From Undibacterium sp. (GTDB lineage Bacteria; Pseudomonadota; Gammaproteobacteria; Burkholderiales; Burkholderiaceae_D): DNA of 59,026 nt. Below are positions 19,599-29,442 of the stretch, in pieces. Position 1 is the first letter of the stretch. Each line of letters opens with the position of its first letter. The position numbers were made by a program, and so were the translations under genes. The stretch lies in contig JANXTO010000343.1 of the NCBI GenBank assembly GCA_025352365.1, positions 1 to 59,026 of the forward strand, given 5' to 3'. The notes beneath the pieces were generated by a model, which searched no databases, was not told the origin of the DNA, and saw nothing but the letters and a program-made list of their open reading frames with translations.

Positions 19599-20410
19599 TG
19601 AAAAATTCAGCGATTGAGGTAGCTACTCAGGTGAAGAATAATGTGGCAATTGAGCTTACTAATGTCAGCAGAAAATTTATCAGCCCTGCTGGCAAAGTCA
19701 CCCTTGCATTAAAAGATTTTAGTCTGACCGTTAATGAAGGTGATTTCTGCGCGATTGTTGGTCCTACCGGCTGCGGAAAATCAACCACTCTGGGCATGAT
19801 CACAGGTTTAAATCCACCGTCTTCAGGTAGTGTCAAAGTTTTTGGTAAGCCAGTGACGGGGATTGATCCAGACATTGGTTTTGTATTTCAGGCAGATGCA
19901 GTTTTTCCTTGGAAAAACGTGATTGATAACGTGGCAATCGGTCCGATATTTCGTGGTAAAGACAAAAAAACGGCGAAAGAGATGGCGGGCGAGTGGGTGC
20001 GTAGGGTCGGTCTGGCGGGCTTCGAATATCATTATCCGCATCAGTTGTCGGGCGGTATGCGTAAGCGTGTTGCACTGGCGCAGACGTTTATCAACGAGCC
20101 AAAAATCTTGTTGATGGACGAGCCATTCTCCGCATTAGACGTGCAGACCCGTGCACTGATGCAGGACGAATTACTGGGCTTGTGGTCAGAGAAAAAAGCC
20201 TCCGTCGTGTTTGTGACCCATGATATTGAGGAGGCGATTGCATTAGCGGATCGTGTGGTGGTGTTGTCTAAAGGTCCAGGCTCTGTCAAGAGCTGCTACG
20301 AGATACCTTTAGCACGTCCGCGGGAAGTTTCTACGGCACGCTACTCAGAAGAATTTATCCATCTGTCAAAGCAAATCTGGACGGATTTAAAAGATGAAGT
20401 CCAAATTTAA
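19598..20410 (+). CDS. ABC transporter ATPase (SsuB/TauB-like)
   Basis: Walker A GPTGCGKST, signature LSGGMRKRVALAQ, Walker B ILLMDEPFSALD. Confidence 0.93.
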   Translation: MKNSAIEVATQVKNNVAIELTNVSRKFISPAGKVTLALKDFSLTVNEGDFCAIVGPTGCGKSTTLGMITGLNPPSSGSVKVFGKPVTGIDPDIGFVFQADAVFPWKNVIDNVAIGPIFRGKDKKTAKEMAGEWVRRVGLAGFEYHYPHQLSGGMRKRVALAQTFINEPKILLMDEPFSALDVQTRALMQDELLGLWSEKKASVVFVTHDIEEAIALADRVVVLSKGPGSVKSCYEIPLARPREVSTARYSEEFIHLSKQIWTDLKDEVQI

Positions 20411-20425
20411 AGTGGGATTAAAAAT

Positions 20426-21295
20426 ATGAATACTACTGTCCTAAATACGTCGCTCAATCTGCCTGAAATCGGTGAGGAAGAGCGCAAGGCGATTGCCAAA
20501 GGGGTTAATCATCACCGTCTGGTTATTTTTTTACGGGTCGCATTGGCCGTGGTGACTTTGGGTGCGTGGGAGTTGTCGGTTAAAGCGGGTTTAATTGATC
20601 CTTTCTTTTTCTCGCAACCGACGGCTATTTATGAGCAGCTGGTGACATGGATCACGGAAGGTACGGCGCAAGGTCCGCTCTGGCGTGAATTGCTGGTAAC
20701 GATGGAAGAAACAGTACTGGGGTTTTTGATTGGTAGTTTTCTGGGTATTTTTTTCGGGATTGCTCTGGGCCGCAATAAATTGGCAGCGGATGTGTTGAGT
20801 ATCTATATCAAAGTCGCTAATGCTATTCCGCGTGTGGTGTTGGGGTCGATTTTTATCATCATGTTTGGTTTGGGCATGGGGTCTAAGATTGCATTAGCGG
20901 TTGTGATGGTATTTTTTGTCGTGTTTGGTAATGCGTTCCAAGGCGTGCGTGAGGCGGATAAAAATCTGATTGCCAACGCATATATTTTGGGGGCGAGTAA
21001 ACGTCAGGTGACTTTCTCAGTCGTGTTTCCATCGGCACTGACTTGGATTTTAGCCAGCTTGCATGTCAGCTTTGGTTTTGCATTAGTCGGTGCCGTGGTC
21101 GGTGAGTTTTTGGGTGCGCGACACGGTATCGGTTTGCTGATCGCCACAGCGCAAGGGACGTTTAATGCAGCCGGTGTATTTGCAGCAATGATCGTGTTGG
21201 CGGTGGTCGCCTTGGCGGCCGAGTATCTACTGACTGCGATTGAAAACAGATTATTGAAATGGCGTCCGGTGCAGTTTGTTGAGCAGGGTATGTGA
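20426..21295 (+). CDS. ABC transporter permease (SsuC/TauC-like)
   Basis: Multi-TM BPD_transp_1-type protein following SBP and ATPase genes. Confidence 0.9.
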   Translation: MNTTVLNTSLNLPEIGEEERKAIAKGVNHHRLVIFLRVALAVVTLGAWELSVKAGLIDPFFFSQPTAIYEQLVTWITEGTAQGPLWRELLVTMEETVLGFLIGSFLGIFFGIALGRNKLAADVLSIYIKVANAIPRVVLGSIFIIMFGLGMGSKIALAVVMVFFVVFGNAFQGVREADKNLIANAYILGASKRQVTFSVVFPSALTWILASLHVSFGFALVGAVVGEFLGARHGIGLLIATAQGTFNAAGVFAAMIVLAVVALAAEYLLTAIENRLLKWRPVQFVEQGM

Positions 21296-21325
21296 TTGTT
21301 AGGTAGGTTTTATGTACTCCAATTG

Positions 21326-21348
21326 GCCCGCTGACGCGGGCTTTTTTT
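21326..21348 (+). terminator. Rho-independent terminator of the ABC operon
   Basis: GCCCGCtgacGCGGGCTTTTTTT. Confidence 0.9.
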
Positions 21349-21423
21349 CCGTTCTATTGCGTGATGCCGGCGATATCTGTGTCTGGCTTAGCTCGTTTTC
21401 TACAAGTGGAATACGGGATTAAT

Positions 21424-21509
21424 CATTATACTCCCCATTATTTTTATTGAAAATAGCTAATTGTCCAATGAATCATTGGACAATTAAAAAATACTATATA
21501 GGAGTATTT
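21424..21509 (+). repeat. 85-bp dispersed repeat, copy B
   Basis: CATTATACTCCCCATTATTTTTATTGAAAATAGCTAATTGTCCAATGAATCATTGGACAATT...GGAGTATTT. Confidence 0.88.
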
Positions 21510-21733
21510 AATTTAACTGTGGTGAGAATGCAAATGCATTTCCATGCAGGCAGCGCTAAGGATTGTGCTTTGCTCGCTTAGCTTGTTTGTGCTGACTTGA
21601 TATTCGATTCCGGGCTATGCTGGAATATGGGATAGGAGGAGCCTTATCAGCGTGAGGCGTTGGAACGGGGCGAGAGAACTATCGTGCCAATTTTCATCAG
21701 CACGATTGCTGCAGGAATACTTAACTATTGCGC

Positions 21734-22405
21734 TTAACTACTTTGATTTCTTTGTCCCGTTTTGATATCGACTGAAATACGTACGCCTTTTTCCACCAGC
21801 CAGATTTCATCCGGTGGTTCGTCTCCTGCCAGTGCGCCAAATACGACGGGCAAACCTTCCCCTTTGCGCATTAACTCGTCTGCCCGTTCGTACACGTTAG
21901 GGCAGCCAGTTTCTGCCATCAGTGCCTGGACAATAGCGACTTTCCAGGCATCGACGCCAGCGGCATTAAATTGGCAGATCAGATAATCGTTCGCTGCTTT
22001 GCTGTCGTCATTGGTACTACCATCTTTAATCCAGTCAACCACCAGACCAGATAAACCATCTTCGTCGCCGGATACTAGAGAAATAGACTGACTGAGTTTT
22101 TTGCTGGCGCTATTTACATTCGCTTTACGCTTCAGAGCAGCGGTTTGAACACGTCGCTTAATCATGGCATGATCGACCGATTCATTCTGGTCAAAGGTCC
22201 AGACGCGGGCGCTGATCTGCGATTTTGGATTATAAGCAGCACGCGCTAAAAATTGACCGGAAGACGATTGAACCAGGACTGTCGCGCCTAATTTATTTCG
22301 TTCTCCGGGTTTGCCATCGACCCGCGCCACGGCAGATAGATAGACCCAAGGCTGGCGTTCTAGCAGGCTTTTTTCTTTGCCTTGTTTAATAGTGAGTGTC
22401 AGCAT
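21734..22405 (-). pseudogene. RlmI-like 23S rRNA methyltransferase, truncated: PUA/linker domain without the SAM domain
   Basis: 223 aa matching the RlmI N-terminal half, ending ...VRISVDIKTGQRNQSS* where homologues continue KTGFYLDQR. Confidence 0.7.
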
Positions 22406-22488
22406 GAGTCAACTTAAAATCTGTTTAAAAAATAGTTGGAAATGAATGATGTTGCTGTAGATGCCGAGGTTTTTACCGCTCGATCCAT

Positions 22489-23340
22489 CTAATTATCGTA
22501 TTGCGATAAACGCCGTTCTTCGTCCGCTTGTTCAATCCGCGCGATTTCAATCTCACGCATCACCGCGCCAACATCGGCCGGACGTTTATCCACTGCAACG
22601 CGACCGGTCAAGACGGTTTCTGGTGTGAGCAAACCTGCCTGAAATAGCAGCCAGATTTCTTTGCCGTATTTGGTTCCTGCCAGTTGTGGCGCAAAGGGAC
22701 TGAAGAAGTTCATCAAATTATCGACATCGCGCTCCAGCATGGCGCCTGCACTGGTATTGCCCGCAGCATCAATCGCTTGCGGCAAGTCAATGATGACAGG
22801 ACCCTTGTCATCCACCAGAATATTGTATTCAGACAGATCGCCGTGGATGACACCGGCACATAACATCAGGACGACCTGATGCAGCAATTGAGCGTGATAG
22901 TCCAGTGCCAGCGCTTCGGTCAGTTCAACATCATTTAAACGCGGTGCAGCGTTGCCAGTGGCATCTGTCACCAGATCCATCAGCAGTACGCCTTCAAAGC
23001 AGATATATGGCGTCGGGACGCGCACACCGGCGGCAGCCAGACGGTATAAGGCATCGACCTCGGCGCTTTGCCAGACATCTTCCTGCATCTTGCGGCCGTA
23101 GCGGGTGCCTTTTTCCATCGCACGCGCCTGGCGGCTATTTTTGACGGTACGACCTTCCTGGTAGGCGACGGCTTTTTTAAAACTACGCTGATTCGCTTCT
23201 TTATATACTTTGGCGCAACGGATATCCTCACCGCAACGCACGACATATACCGTGGCCTCTTTGCCGCTCATGAGCTGGCGCAAGACATCATCGATTAATC
23301 CTTCATCAACAAGTGGCTGTATTCTTTTTGGTATTTTCAT
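22489..23340 (-). CDS. RIO-type serine protein kinase
   Basis: MSGKEATVYVVRCGEDIRCAKVYK, CAGVIHGDLSEYNILVDDKGPVIIDLPQA motifs. Confidence 0.92.
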   Translation of the reverse strand: MKIPKRIQPLVDEGLIDDVLRQLMSGKEATVYVVRCGEDIRCAKVYKEANQRSFKKAVAYQEGRTVKNSRQARAMEKGTRYGRKMQEDVWQSAEVDALYRLAAAGVRVPTPYICFEGVLLMDLVTDATGNAAPRLNDVELTEALALDYHAQLLHQVVLMLCAGVIHGDLSEYNILVDDKGPVIIDLPQAIDAAGNTSAGAMLERDVDNLMNFFSPFAPQLAGTKYGKEIWLLFQAGLLTPETVLTGRVAVDKRPADVGAVMREIEIARIEQADEERRLSQYDN

Positions 23341-23572
23341 AAATAATTAGTATAAATAATTCGGCTGAGTGCTTCCAATTTCCAGACACTGCAGCCAAAC
23401 CGGGCGAAAAAATCAGATAAGCACCAAATTTAGCTATGACAAACAGTATGTAAAAACGGAATAGATAACGGATAGTACCAATTTGTGCGCCCCAGTCATA
23501 CCATTGCGCACCATTCGACCTATAATCCAGTTTATCGCAGTACTGTTGTACTGTTTCACCAAGGAGCGCATC

Positions 23573-23683
23573 ATGAGCAAAGCACAAGACAGTAAAAAAG
23601 CAGTCAAAAAAGAACCAGCAAAAACCATGAAGGAAAAAAAAGCGGATAAGAAAGTGAAGAAGGAGGCAATGAAGCGTCAGTGA
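23573..23683 (+). CDS. Very small Lys-rich basic protein (36 aa)
   Basis: AAGGAG Shine-Dalgarno then MSKAQDSKKAVKKEPAKTMKEKKADKKVKKEAMKRQ*; internal start of the 66 aa ORF. Confidence 0.6.
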   Translation: MSKAQDSKKAVKKEPAKTMKEKKADKKVKKEAMKRQ

Positions 23684-23749
23684 TACTGGATATTGTCTAC
23701 ACCACTATCCAATATCATGCGCTTTCCTTAAGATTATTGATTTTGGATA

Positions 23750-23807
23750 TCTAATGATAATGCGGCTTCTGGCATGTTTTTATGTCAGAAGCCGCATTAT
23801 CATTGGA
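23750..23807. repeat. Hairpin family copy 2
   Basis: TCTAATGATAATGCGGCTTCTGGCATG...TATGTCAGAAGCCGCATTATCATTGGA. Confidence 0.93.
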
Positions 23808-24044
23808 TTTCATACTTTTTGAATTTCTAAAAAATGACAAATGATGACCAGAGCTGATGGCTCTCGTTCAGCATGGCTTTAGCAGATATCCAAAGGGCGT
23901 TATTGAATTAACGGACGGCTCTGGACTCCCGACTTGGCAGAAGTGATAAGAAAGATAGTTGTTAGAAATGCTGTTGTTAATATTTCTGTTTTAAAAAAGC
24001 ATCAATTAATGGGGGCCAGTTCATTAAGCGCACCCGCTTTTAAT

Positions 24045-24503
24045 TTAGTAGCGAGATTTGATCCAGTTATCTATCGCAATTTTCCCAGGTCCAAATACGG
24101 CTAATACAGCTAACAGCAAGCCCCAATAAAGATGATCATTGATGGCCGCCGGACATTCAAACGACCAGAGCTGCGGATACGAAATCACCGCCATTGCATT
24201 GACTGCAAATAACCCTAAAGCGGCAGGACGTGAGAACAAGCCTGTAATTAACAGAATCGGGAAAAACAATTCTCCACCTGCGCCGGTAATTGCTGCTAGC
24301 TCTGGGGGCAAGACAGGGACATGATATTCCTCCCGAAATAAGGATAAAGTTGCCTCCCAATCCTGAATCTTTACCATCCCAGATTTTAGAAATTGCCAGC
24401 CTACAAAAATCCGCAAACCAAGATTGAGCAATGCGCCGCCCCATTCTTGTATTAGTTGATCGATGCTAGTACTGAGTTGATGCAGCCGCAAAAATTGATT
24501 CAT
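24045..24503 (-). CDS. DoxX family membrane protein of the bufferin operon
   Basis: LLNLGLRIFVGWQFLKSGMVKIQDW...; directly downstream of the DUF2063 gene. Confidence 0.85.
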   Translation of the reverse strand: MNQFLRLHQLSTSIDQLIQEWGGALLNLGLRIFVGWQFLKSGMVKIQDWEATLSLFREEYHVPVLPPELAAITGAGGELFFPILLITGLFSRPAALGLFAVNAMAVISYPQLWSFECPAAINDHLYWGLLLAVLAVFGPGKIAIDNWIKSRY

Positions 24504-24554
24504 TTTTATTCTCCGTGTTAGTTATGCAAGTCAGTCGGAGCAGGGCGGTTTTCC

Positions 24555-25361
24555 TTACATGCGTTCATCGCTGGAAGATAGTTTACTCTCTACAAAAATG
24601 CCCCAGTTAAACCATTGCTGTAGTTGATCCGCAATTTGGAAATCAGGATCATGTTCCATCGCTTGCTCCAATGCCGATCCGATACTTTCTCCTTGTGATA
24701 AGGCTAGCAATCCAAGATACGACGCTATGCCTAATGCATGTACCTCGACTGACCAATGTTGACGGTTGACTAGGCAATAGTTTTTTACCTCTAATTGCTC
24801 TGGATAAGCGACATCGGTATTTGGTTGGTGTGCTTGCCAAATGGTTGCACAAGCCCACTCCGATGTGATTAAGCGGCAAGTTGGGTGCAGGAGCAAACGG
24901 GTTTGTCCAAAATGTTCTCCTGCTTTTTCAATCACTTCGGCCAGGCTCAACGACGTCGTATTGGATGCGTAATAGGCCGTATGCACTTGCCATTCTAAGT
25001 TGGCGACATCTGGAAAATAGGGATAGTCATTGATGATACCGATACCAGTTATCGGATCAGCTAAAAAAATGGCTAGCTGCGATCCAAATTCGTTTAAATC
25101 GCCTGAAGTAGACGGGTGGGCGCGTCCGTAGGCTTTGGCCATTTGCTCAAAAAATTCTGCGCCGACCAATTGATATAAAACAGGATAGGTATTTTGTAAG
25201 GCTTGAGTCCAGATGGCGGACACATTCCCCCTATAAATCCCCAAGCGTTCTTGTGCCTGTTCCGGCGAGGATTTGAACAACAGCCTTGTACTTTGATCGG
25301 GAGACAATAACGCATCTGCAAACTGCTGTTGTATAGCAGAGAGGCTGCGAGGGTCAGCCAT
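24555..25361 (-). CDS. bufC: BufC-like DUF2063 protein, MNIO partner
   Basis: [18 protein letters not shown]...[56 protein letters not shown]; start overlaps the stop of the DUF692 gene. Confidence 0.88.
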   Translation of the reverse strand: MADPRSLSAIQQQFADALLSPDQSTRLLFKSSPEQAQERLGIYRGNVSAIWTQALQNTYPVLYQLVGAEFFEQMAKAYGRAHPSTSGDLNEFGSQLAIFLADPITGIGIINDYPYFPDVANLEWQVHTAYYASNTTSLSLAEVIEKAGEHFGQTRLLLHPTCRLITSEWACATIWQAHQPNTDVAYPEQLEVKNYCLVNRQHWSVEVHALGIASYLGLLALSQGESIGSALEQAMEHDPDFQIADQLQQWFNWGIFVESKLSSSDERM

Positions 25362-26277
25362 GATGTGCCGCTGATACTGAGTTACTGACATTACTTGCGT
25401 TGATGATGTTGGCACGAGACGTATCCCTGTAATGCGTCGCCTTAGCCGCTTCGGCCAGCAGAACGGGTAACGCCGGAATATCGGTATCCCATTCAATCAA
25501 CACAGGGATTTCTGTGCCCAGTAGCGAGCACGTTGTTTGGTATAAATCCCATACCTCCGGCGCTAGTTCACAACCATGGTGATCGATCAGGCAGTCGTCA
25601 GTACGCAAGTGTCCCGCCAGATGAATCTCACCAATCACACCTTGTGGCAGATCAGAGAAATGACGCAGCGCTGCTAAGGCATCTTCGCCGTGATTATGCT
25701 GATTAACGTAGAGGTTGTTGACGTCTAATAAAATGCCGCAGCCTGTACGCTTTGCCAGTTGTACCAGAAATTCTGCCTCGGACATGTCATCTTGGGCGAA
25801 GCGTAAATAGGTCGAGACGTTTTCGATCAGCACACTTCTTTGTAATAGATTTTGTATCTGATCAACCCGCTCGCATATCAACTCTAAAGCATCTTGTCGC
25901 AAAGGTAGCGGCAATAAATCATTCAAATGACGGCCAGCCACAGCGCCCCAACACAAATGTTCGGATACCAGAGCAGGTTGTATGCGTTGAACCAGGAGGT
26001 GTAATTTTTGCAGATGGGCGTCGTTGTAGGCGTTGTAACCAACGGCAGAGCCGAGAGCTAAACCGACACCATGCAGGCTGATGGGATAATCTTGACGCAG
26101 TTGCTGCAAAACATGCAGATCGTAACCGCCATCGCCAAAATAATTTTCTGAATGCACCTCTAACCAGTCGATTGCTACTGGCGCATTCAGAAAATCACGG
26201 TAATGCTGACTGCGCAAACCAACGCCAACACCTAGGTTGACGGTCGGTTTGCGCATCGTCTCGAACGTGGAGTTCAA
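25354..26277 (-). CDS. bufB: BufB-like DUF692 multinuclear non-heme iron oxidative enzyme (MNIO)
   Basis: [77 protein letters not shown] motifs. Confidence 0.92.
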   Translation of the reverse strand: MNSTFETMRKPTVNLGVGVGLRSQHYRDFLNAPVAIDWLEVHSENYFGDGGYDLHVLQQLRQDYPISLHGVGLALGSAVGYNAYNDAHLQKLHLLVQRIQPALVSEHLCWGAVAGRHLNDLLPLPLRQDALELICERVDQIQNLLQRSVLIENVSTYLRFAQDDMSEAEFLVQLAKRTGCGILLDVNNLYVNQHNHGEDALAALRHFSDLPQGVIGEIHLAGHLRTDDCLIDHHGCELAPEVWDLYQTTCSLLGTEIPVLIEWDTDIPALPVLLAEAAKATHYRDTSRANIINASNVSNSVSAAHHG

Positions 26278-26299
26278 GCTGTATTAAATTTAGCTAAAA

Positions 26300-26551
26300 T
26301 CAGGCTGCTTTGTCTACTTTGCCGCCCATTTTTTCACAGGTGCCTGCGGGGACTTTTTTCCATTCGCTAGGGTCCATATCTTTCTTGCCTTGGCCAGCGC
26401 AAGAATGGGAGCCAGTTTTAGTAGCGCAATCATTTTGACCTGCTTTGGCAACGCCAAAACATTTTTCTGTTTTTGCTGGCTCAGCGGCGGCTGCCATAGC
26501 GGAACCAAGCAAACCTGCTAATGCAACTGCGATCATGGCTTTGTTGTTCAT
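26300..26551 (-). CDS. bufA: BufA1-like DUF2282 bufferin precursor with signal peptide and four Cys
   Basis: [90 protein letters not shown] before this Met. Confidence 0.9.
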   Translation of the reverse strand: MNNKAMIAVALAGLLGSAMAAAAEPAKTEKCFGVAKAGQNDCATKTGSHSCAGQGKKDMDPSEWKKVPAGTCEKMGGKVDKAA

Positions 26552-26844
26552 GTTGATCTCCAATAAATTAAAAAGGGCTTACATTAAGTTGAATCGATAT
26601 TTGAATCAATGCACATCACTTACAACGAATAGTCGATCAAAGCAGAGATACCTTACACATCTTTTTAAAAAATGTCCTGCTTTTGTATGAATCTTATATT
26701 CATTATTAATTTTTACGAGACAAATTTCAAATTAGATTCAATCTTGACTGGGCACTAATTTTTAGCTTCAGTTTGGGTTATTGAGCGGATAGGTTATTCT
26801 TCGCTTGGTAGCTAACAAGAAGCTTAATTTTGATCAGGAATTTT

Positions 26845-27063
26845 ATGCAAGAACTTACTTTTAGCCTGGATGGCGAATTCGTTGAATTGAATCAATTATT
26901 AAAACTGGTCGGACTATGCGACAGCGGTGGTGCGGGCAAAGTGATTGTCGCCACTGGCGCTGTCGCAGTTGACGGTAAGCAGGAATTACGTAAAACAGCC
27001 AAAATCCGGCAAGGACAAAAAGTAGTCTTGGGCGATGTTCGCATCAAGGTGATTGCCGCTTAA
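26845..27063 (+). CDS. S4-domain RNA-binding protein (YbcJ-like)
   Basis: MQELTFSLDGEFVELNQLLKLVGLCDSGGAGKVIVATGAVAVDGKQELRKTAKIRQGQKV. Confidence 0.85.
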   Translation: MQELTFSLDGEFVELNQLLKLVGLCDSGGAGKVIVATGAVAVDGKQELRKTAKIRQGQKVVLGDVRIKVIAA

Positions 27064-27098
27064 TTCACCCTAATGCGTTTTGCTTATTTGTTGAATAA

Positions 27099-27563
27099 TC
27101 AAACGGCTGCTGTGCCGGTGCTGACTGGCTCTTCAGACAATGTTGCAAGTTGATTTTGCTGCATTTGCTCAGTTTGCTCATTACTCATAAAGCGCGCTAG
27201 CATATTGTCCATGGTATCAACATGATGTTCAAACCAATGCGGCAATTCTTCTGCCAGGCGCGCGCCTAAATCGGTTTCTCCCAATTCAATCCGGCGCCGT
27301 ACTTCTTGCATCACTTGCAGTATGGCGTTGTGCTCTGTGATATGACAGCCGCCAGGTGGAAATTGGGTTTCAGTCATCCATTGATTTTCTTGATCGAAGT
27401 GTTCGACTGAATGTGTGATCAAGGCATCTAAACGCTTGATGTAGGTAGCCGGATTATCTTCTGCCAGCGCAGCGCAGAGTGTGACAAATTCTTGATGTGT
27501 TTCATCCATAGGCGCATAGCTCAAACTCAGCCGATCAGACCATCCCCAATGTGTGTCAGTCAT
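27099..27563 (-). CDS. Bacteriohemerythrin-like protein
   Basis: MDETHQEFV, HSVEHFDQEN, HITEHNAIL, HWFEHHVDTMD iron-ligand pattern. Confidence 0.9.
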   Translation of the reverse strand: MTDTHWGWSDRLSLSYAPMDETHQEFVTLCAALAEDNPATYIKRLDALITHSVEHFDQENQWMTETQFPPGGCHITEHNAILQVMQEVRRRIELGETDLGARLAEELPHWFEHHVDTMDNMLARFMSNEQTEQMQQNQLATLSEEPVSTGTAAV

Positions 27564-27820
27564 TATTTTTCCTTGTCGTGCCAGTTTTAACGGCGATTAA
27601 CATTACTCAGTATTCTCGACAGGATTATCACTGATTGTAGATTTTTTTGCTGCTGGATTTTTGACAGTTTGGGCGTAACTTTTCAGTCCATTGAGTTGAA
27701 CTTTAATTCAGACTTGCAAGCTTGGCTGGCAACAGAGTTGTTGGTGAGGTGAGTGGGTGCGAGAAAACTGAAAATGTAGCTCAAATGTAATTCACAAGAA
27801 TGAACTACAGTAAAAATAAA

Positions 27821-27853
27821 GTTGCGCGACGCACGTGCATGTACGTCGGCAAC
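27821..27853 (-). terminator. Hairpin 3' of the YjfB-like gene
   Basis: On - strand: GTTGCCGACG...CGTCGCGCAAC followed by TTTATTTTT. Confidence 0.6.
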
Positions 27854-27862
27854 AAAATAGGA

Positions 27863-28063
27863 CTAAGCAGTTGTATTGATATTTCTGCCAAGATTTGGCG
27901 GCAAATTCGATACTGTTGGAGCGCTTGGAATCGCTTCGATCAGAGCAGTTGCGCTGTCCTTGCTAATATCTTGCGCTTTTTTTAGCACAGCAATACTAAC
28001 TGCCTGGCTAGTACCTACATCGGCCAAAGTTGTGGCAACACTGGCAATACCTGTAACATCCAT
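27863..28063 (-). CDS. YjfB family putative motility protein
   Basis: MDVTGIASVATTLADVGTSQAVSIAVLKKAQDISKDSATALIEAI...NLPPNLGRNINTTA. Confidence 0.8.
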   Translation of the reverse strand: MDVTGIASVATTLADVGTSQAVSIAVLKKAQDISKDSATALIEAIPSAPTVSNLPPNLGRNINTTA

Positions 28064-28116
28064 TATGTTCTCCCATTAATGCATGTCTTCCTTAACGGCT
28101 GGAACTGGGTGCGACT

Positions 28117-28647
28117 TTATAGCGAGGCCGAAAATAACTTTTCTGCTAGCGCAAGTTGTAGCCATTTTAGTATCTGCTCCGGGCGATTCAGATCGAGCCA
28201 GACTATGCCGGCGCGTAGATCTTCGGGTGCTGGCGTATCTGCCGCAACTGCCACCACACGCAGATCGCTTGAATACAGAGCAGGTTTGCCGAGGCCTGGA
28301 CGATGGATCTCTAGTTTTGGAATGGGCTCCCACTTATAACCTTCTACTAAAGTGAGGTCGGCGGCTGCCAGGCGCGGGAACAAGTCAGACAACGAAGGTT
28401 CTGGCTGTTGCCGTAACTCTGTGATTAATGAAACACGATAAGGCGAGGCCAGCAGCACCTCATTCGCGCCTGCCATACGTAATCTTGCGCTGTCTTTGTG
28501 CGCCGGTTCTAAAACAATGTCGTGATGACTATGTTTGATCACATTCACACTTGTGCCATTAGCAACTAGTTGTGCGATGAGATATTCCAGCAATGTGGTT
28601 TTGCCGCTACCTGACCAGCCGATGACGCCGAGTAATTGAGTTGACAT
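28117..28647 (-). CDS. mobB: Molybdopterin-guanine dinucleotide biosynthesis adaptor
   Basis: [39 protein letters not shown]. Confidence 0.9.
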   Translation of the reverse strand: MSTQLLGVIGWSGSGKTTLLEYLIAQLVANGTSVNVIKHSHHDIVLEPAHKDSARLRMAGANEVLLASPYRVSLITELRQQPEPSLSDLFPRLAAADLTLVEGYKWEPIPKLEIHRPGLGKPALYSSDLRVVAVAADTPAPEDLRAGIVWLDLNRPEQILKWLQLALAEKLFSASL

Positions 28648-28770
28648 TTTGTATTGGAAATTGATTTATTGATAATTTATTTATTTCTCTGTTACAATAT
28701 GGTACTCGCAATAGATAAAACACATATTAGTTGCGTGTAGTTAATAACATATTTAAATTCAAGGTAAAAA

Positions 28771-29334
28771 ATGTTCAATAAGAAAATTATTGTTGCTGCA
28801 TTAGCAGTTTCTGGTTTATTCATTACTGCAAGCGCAAGTGCGTAATATTATGCCGGCGCTACAGTTGGTCAAGCCCGTTGGAATGGCGATTGCTCAGGCA
28901 CTACAAGCTGCAAAACAACTGATACAGCATTCAAAGTGCTGGGTGGTTACAACATCGACAATACAAACTGGGGTGTTGAGGCTAGTTACTTCAATCTGGG
29001 TAAAGTAACTGTTAGCGATGGCGCATTAAAAGGCGAAATTAAAGGTAGCGGCGTTGATTTGTCTGGTGTGTATCGCGCTAGTTTCAACAATCAATGGGGC
29101 GGCTTCGCTAAGTTGGGCATTGCTTACGTTAAAGGCGAAGTAGAAGCATCTTTGGGTTCTGCTCACGCTTCTCAGTCAACTAACTCCACTCAAGCAGTTG
29201 TTGGTGCTGGCGTTACTTATGCATTCGACAAAAACATTTCAGTTCGCGCTGAAGTTGAAAGCCGTAAAGTTGAAGTGCCAAATTCTAGCGGCAATGTCAC
29301 TAACTTCAATATCGGTCTGCAATTTGCATTCTAA
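28771..29334 (+). pseudogene. Outer-membrane beta-barrel protein with in-frame TAA directly after the signal peptide
   Basis: MFNKKIIVAALAVSGLFITASASA*YYAGATVGQARWNGDC...FNIGLQFAF; stop at 28843-28845, otherwise one continuous frame. Confidence 0.8.
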
Positions 29335-29373
29335 GTTTTAAGAATTTAAAAAGTCTTAGAAGTTTTAAATGTA

Positions 29374-29415
29374 AAAAATCCCTCACTTGGGTCAATTCAA
29401 GTGAGGGATTTTTTT
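29374..29415. terminator. Strong, likely bidirectional terminator
   Basis: AAAAAATCCCTCACTTGggtcaattCAAGTGAGGGATTTTTTT. Confidence 0.9.
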
Positions 29416-29442
29416 ATATCTAAAACCTATTCAACGACGATT

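Noticed and set aside
24555-26277. DUF692/DUF2063 pair considered as methanobactin MbnB/MbnC
   Set aside because: The precursor is a signal-peptide-bearing DUF2282 protein with four Cys, which fits bufferins rather than short MbnA peptides; no Mbn transporter genes.
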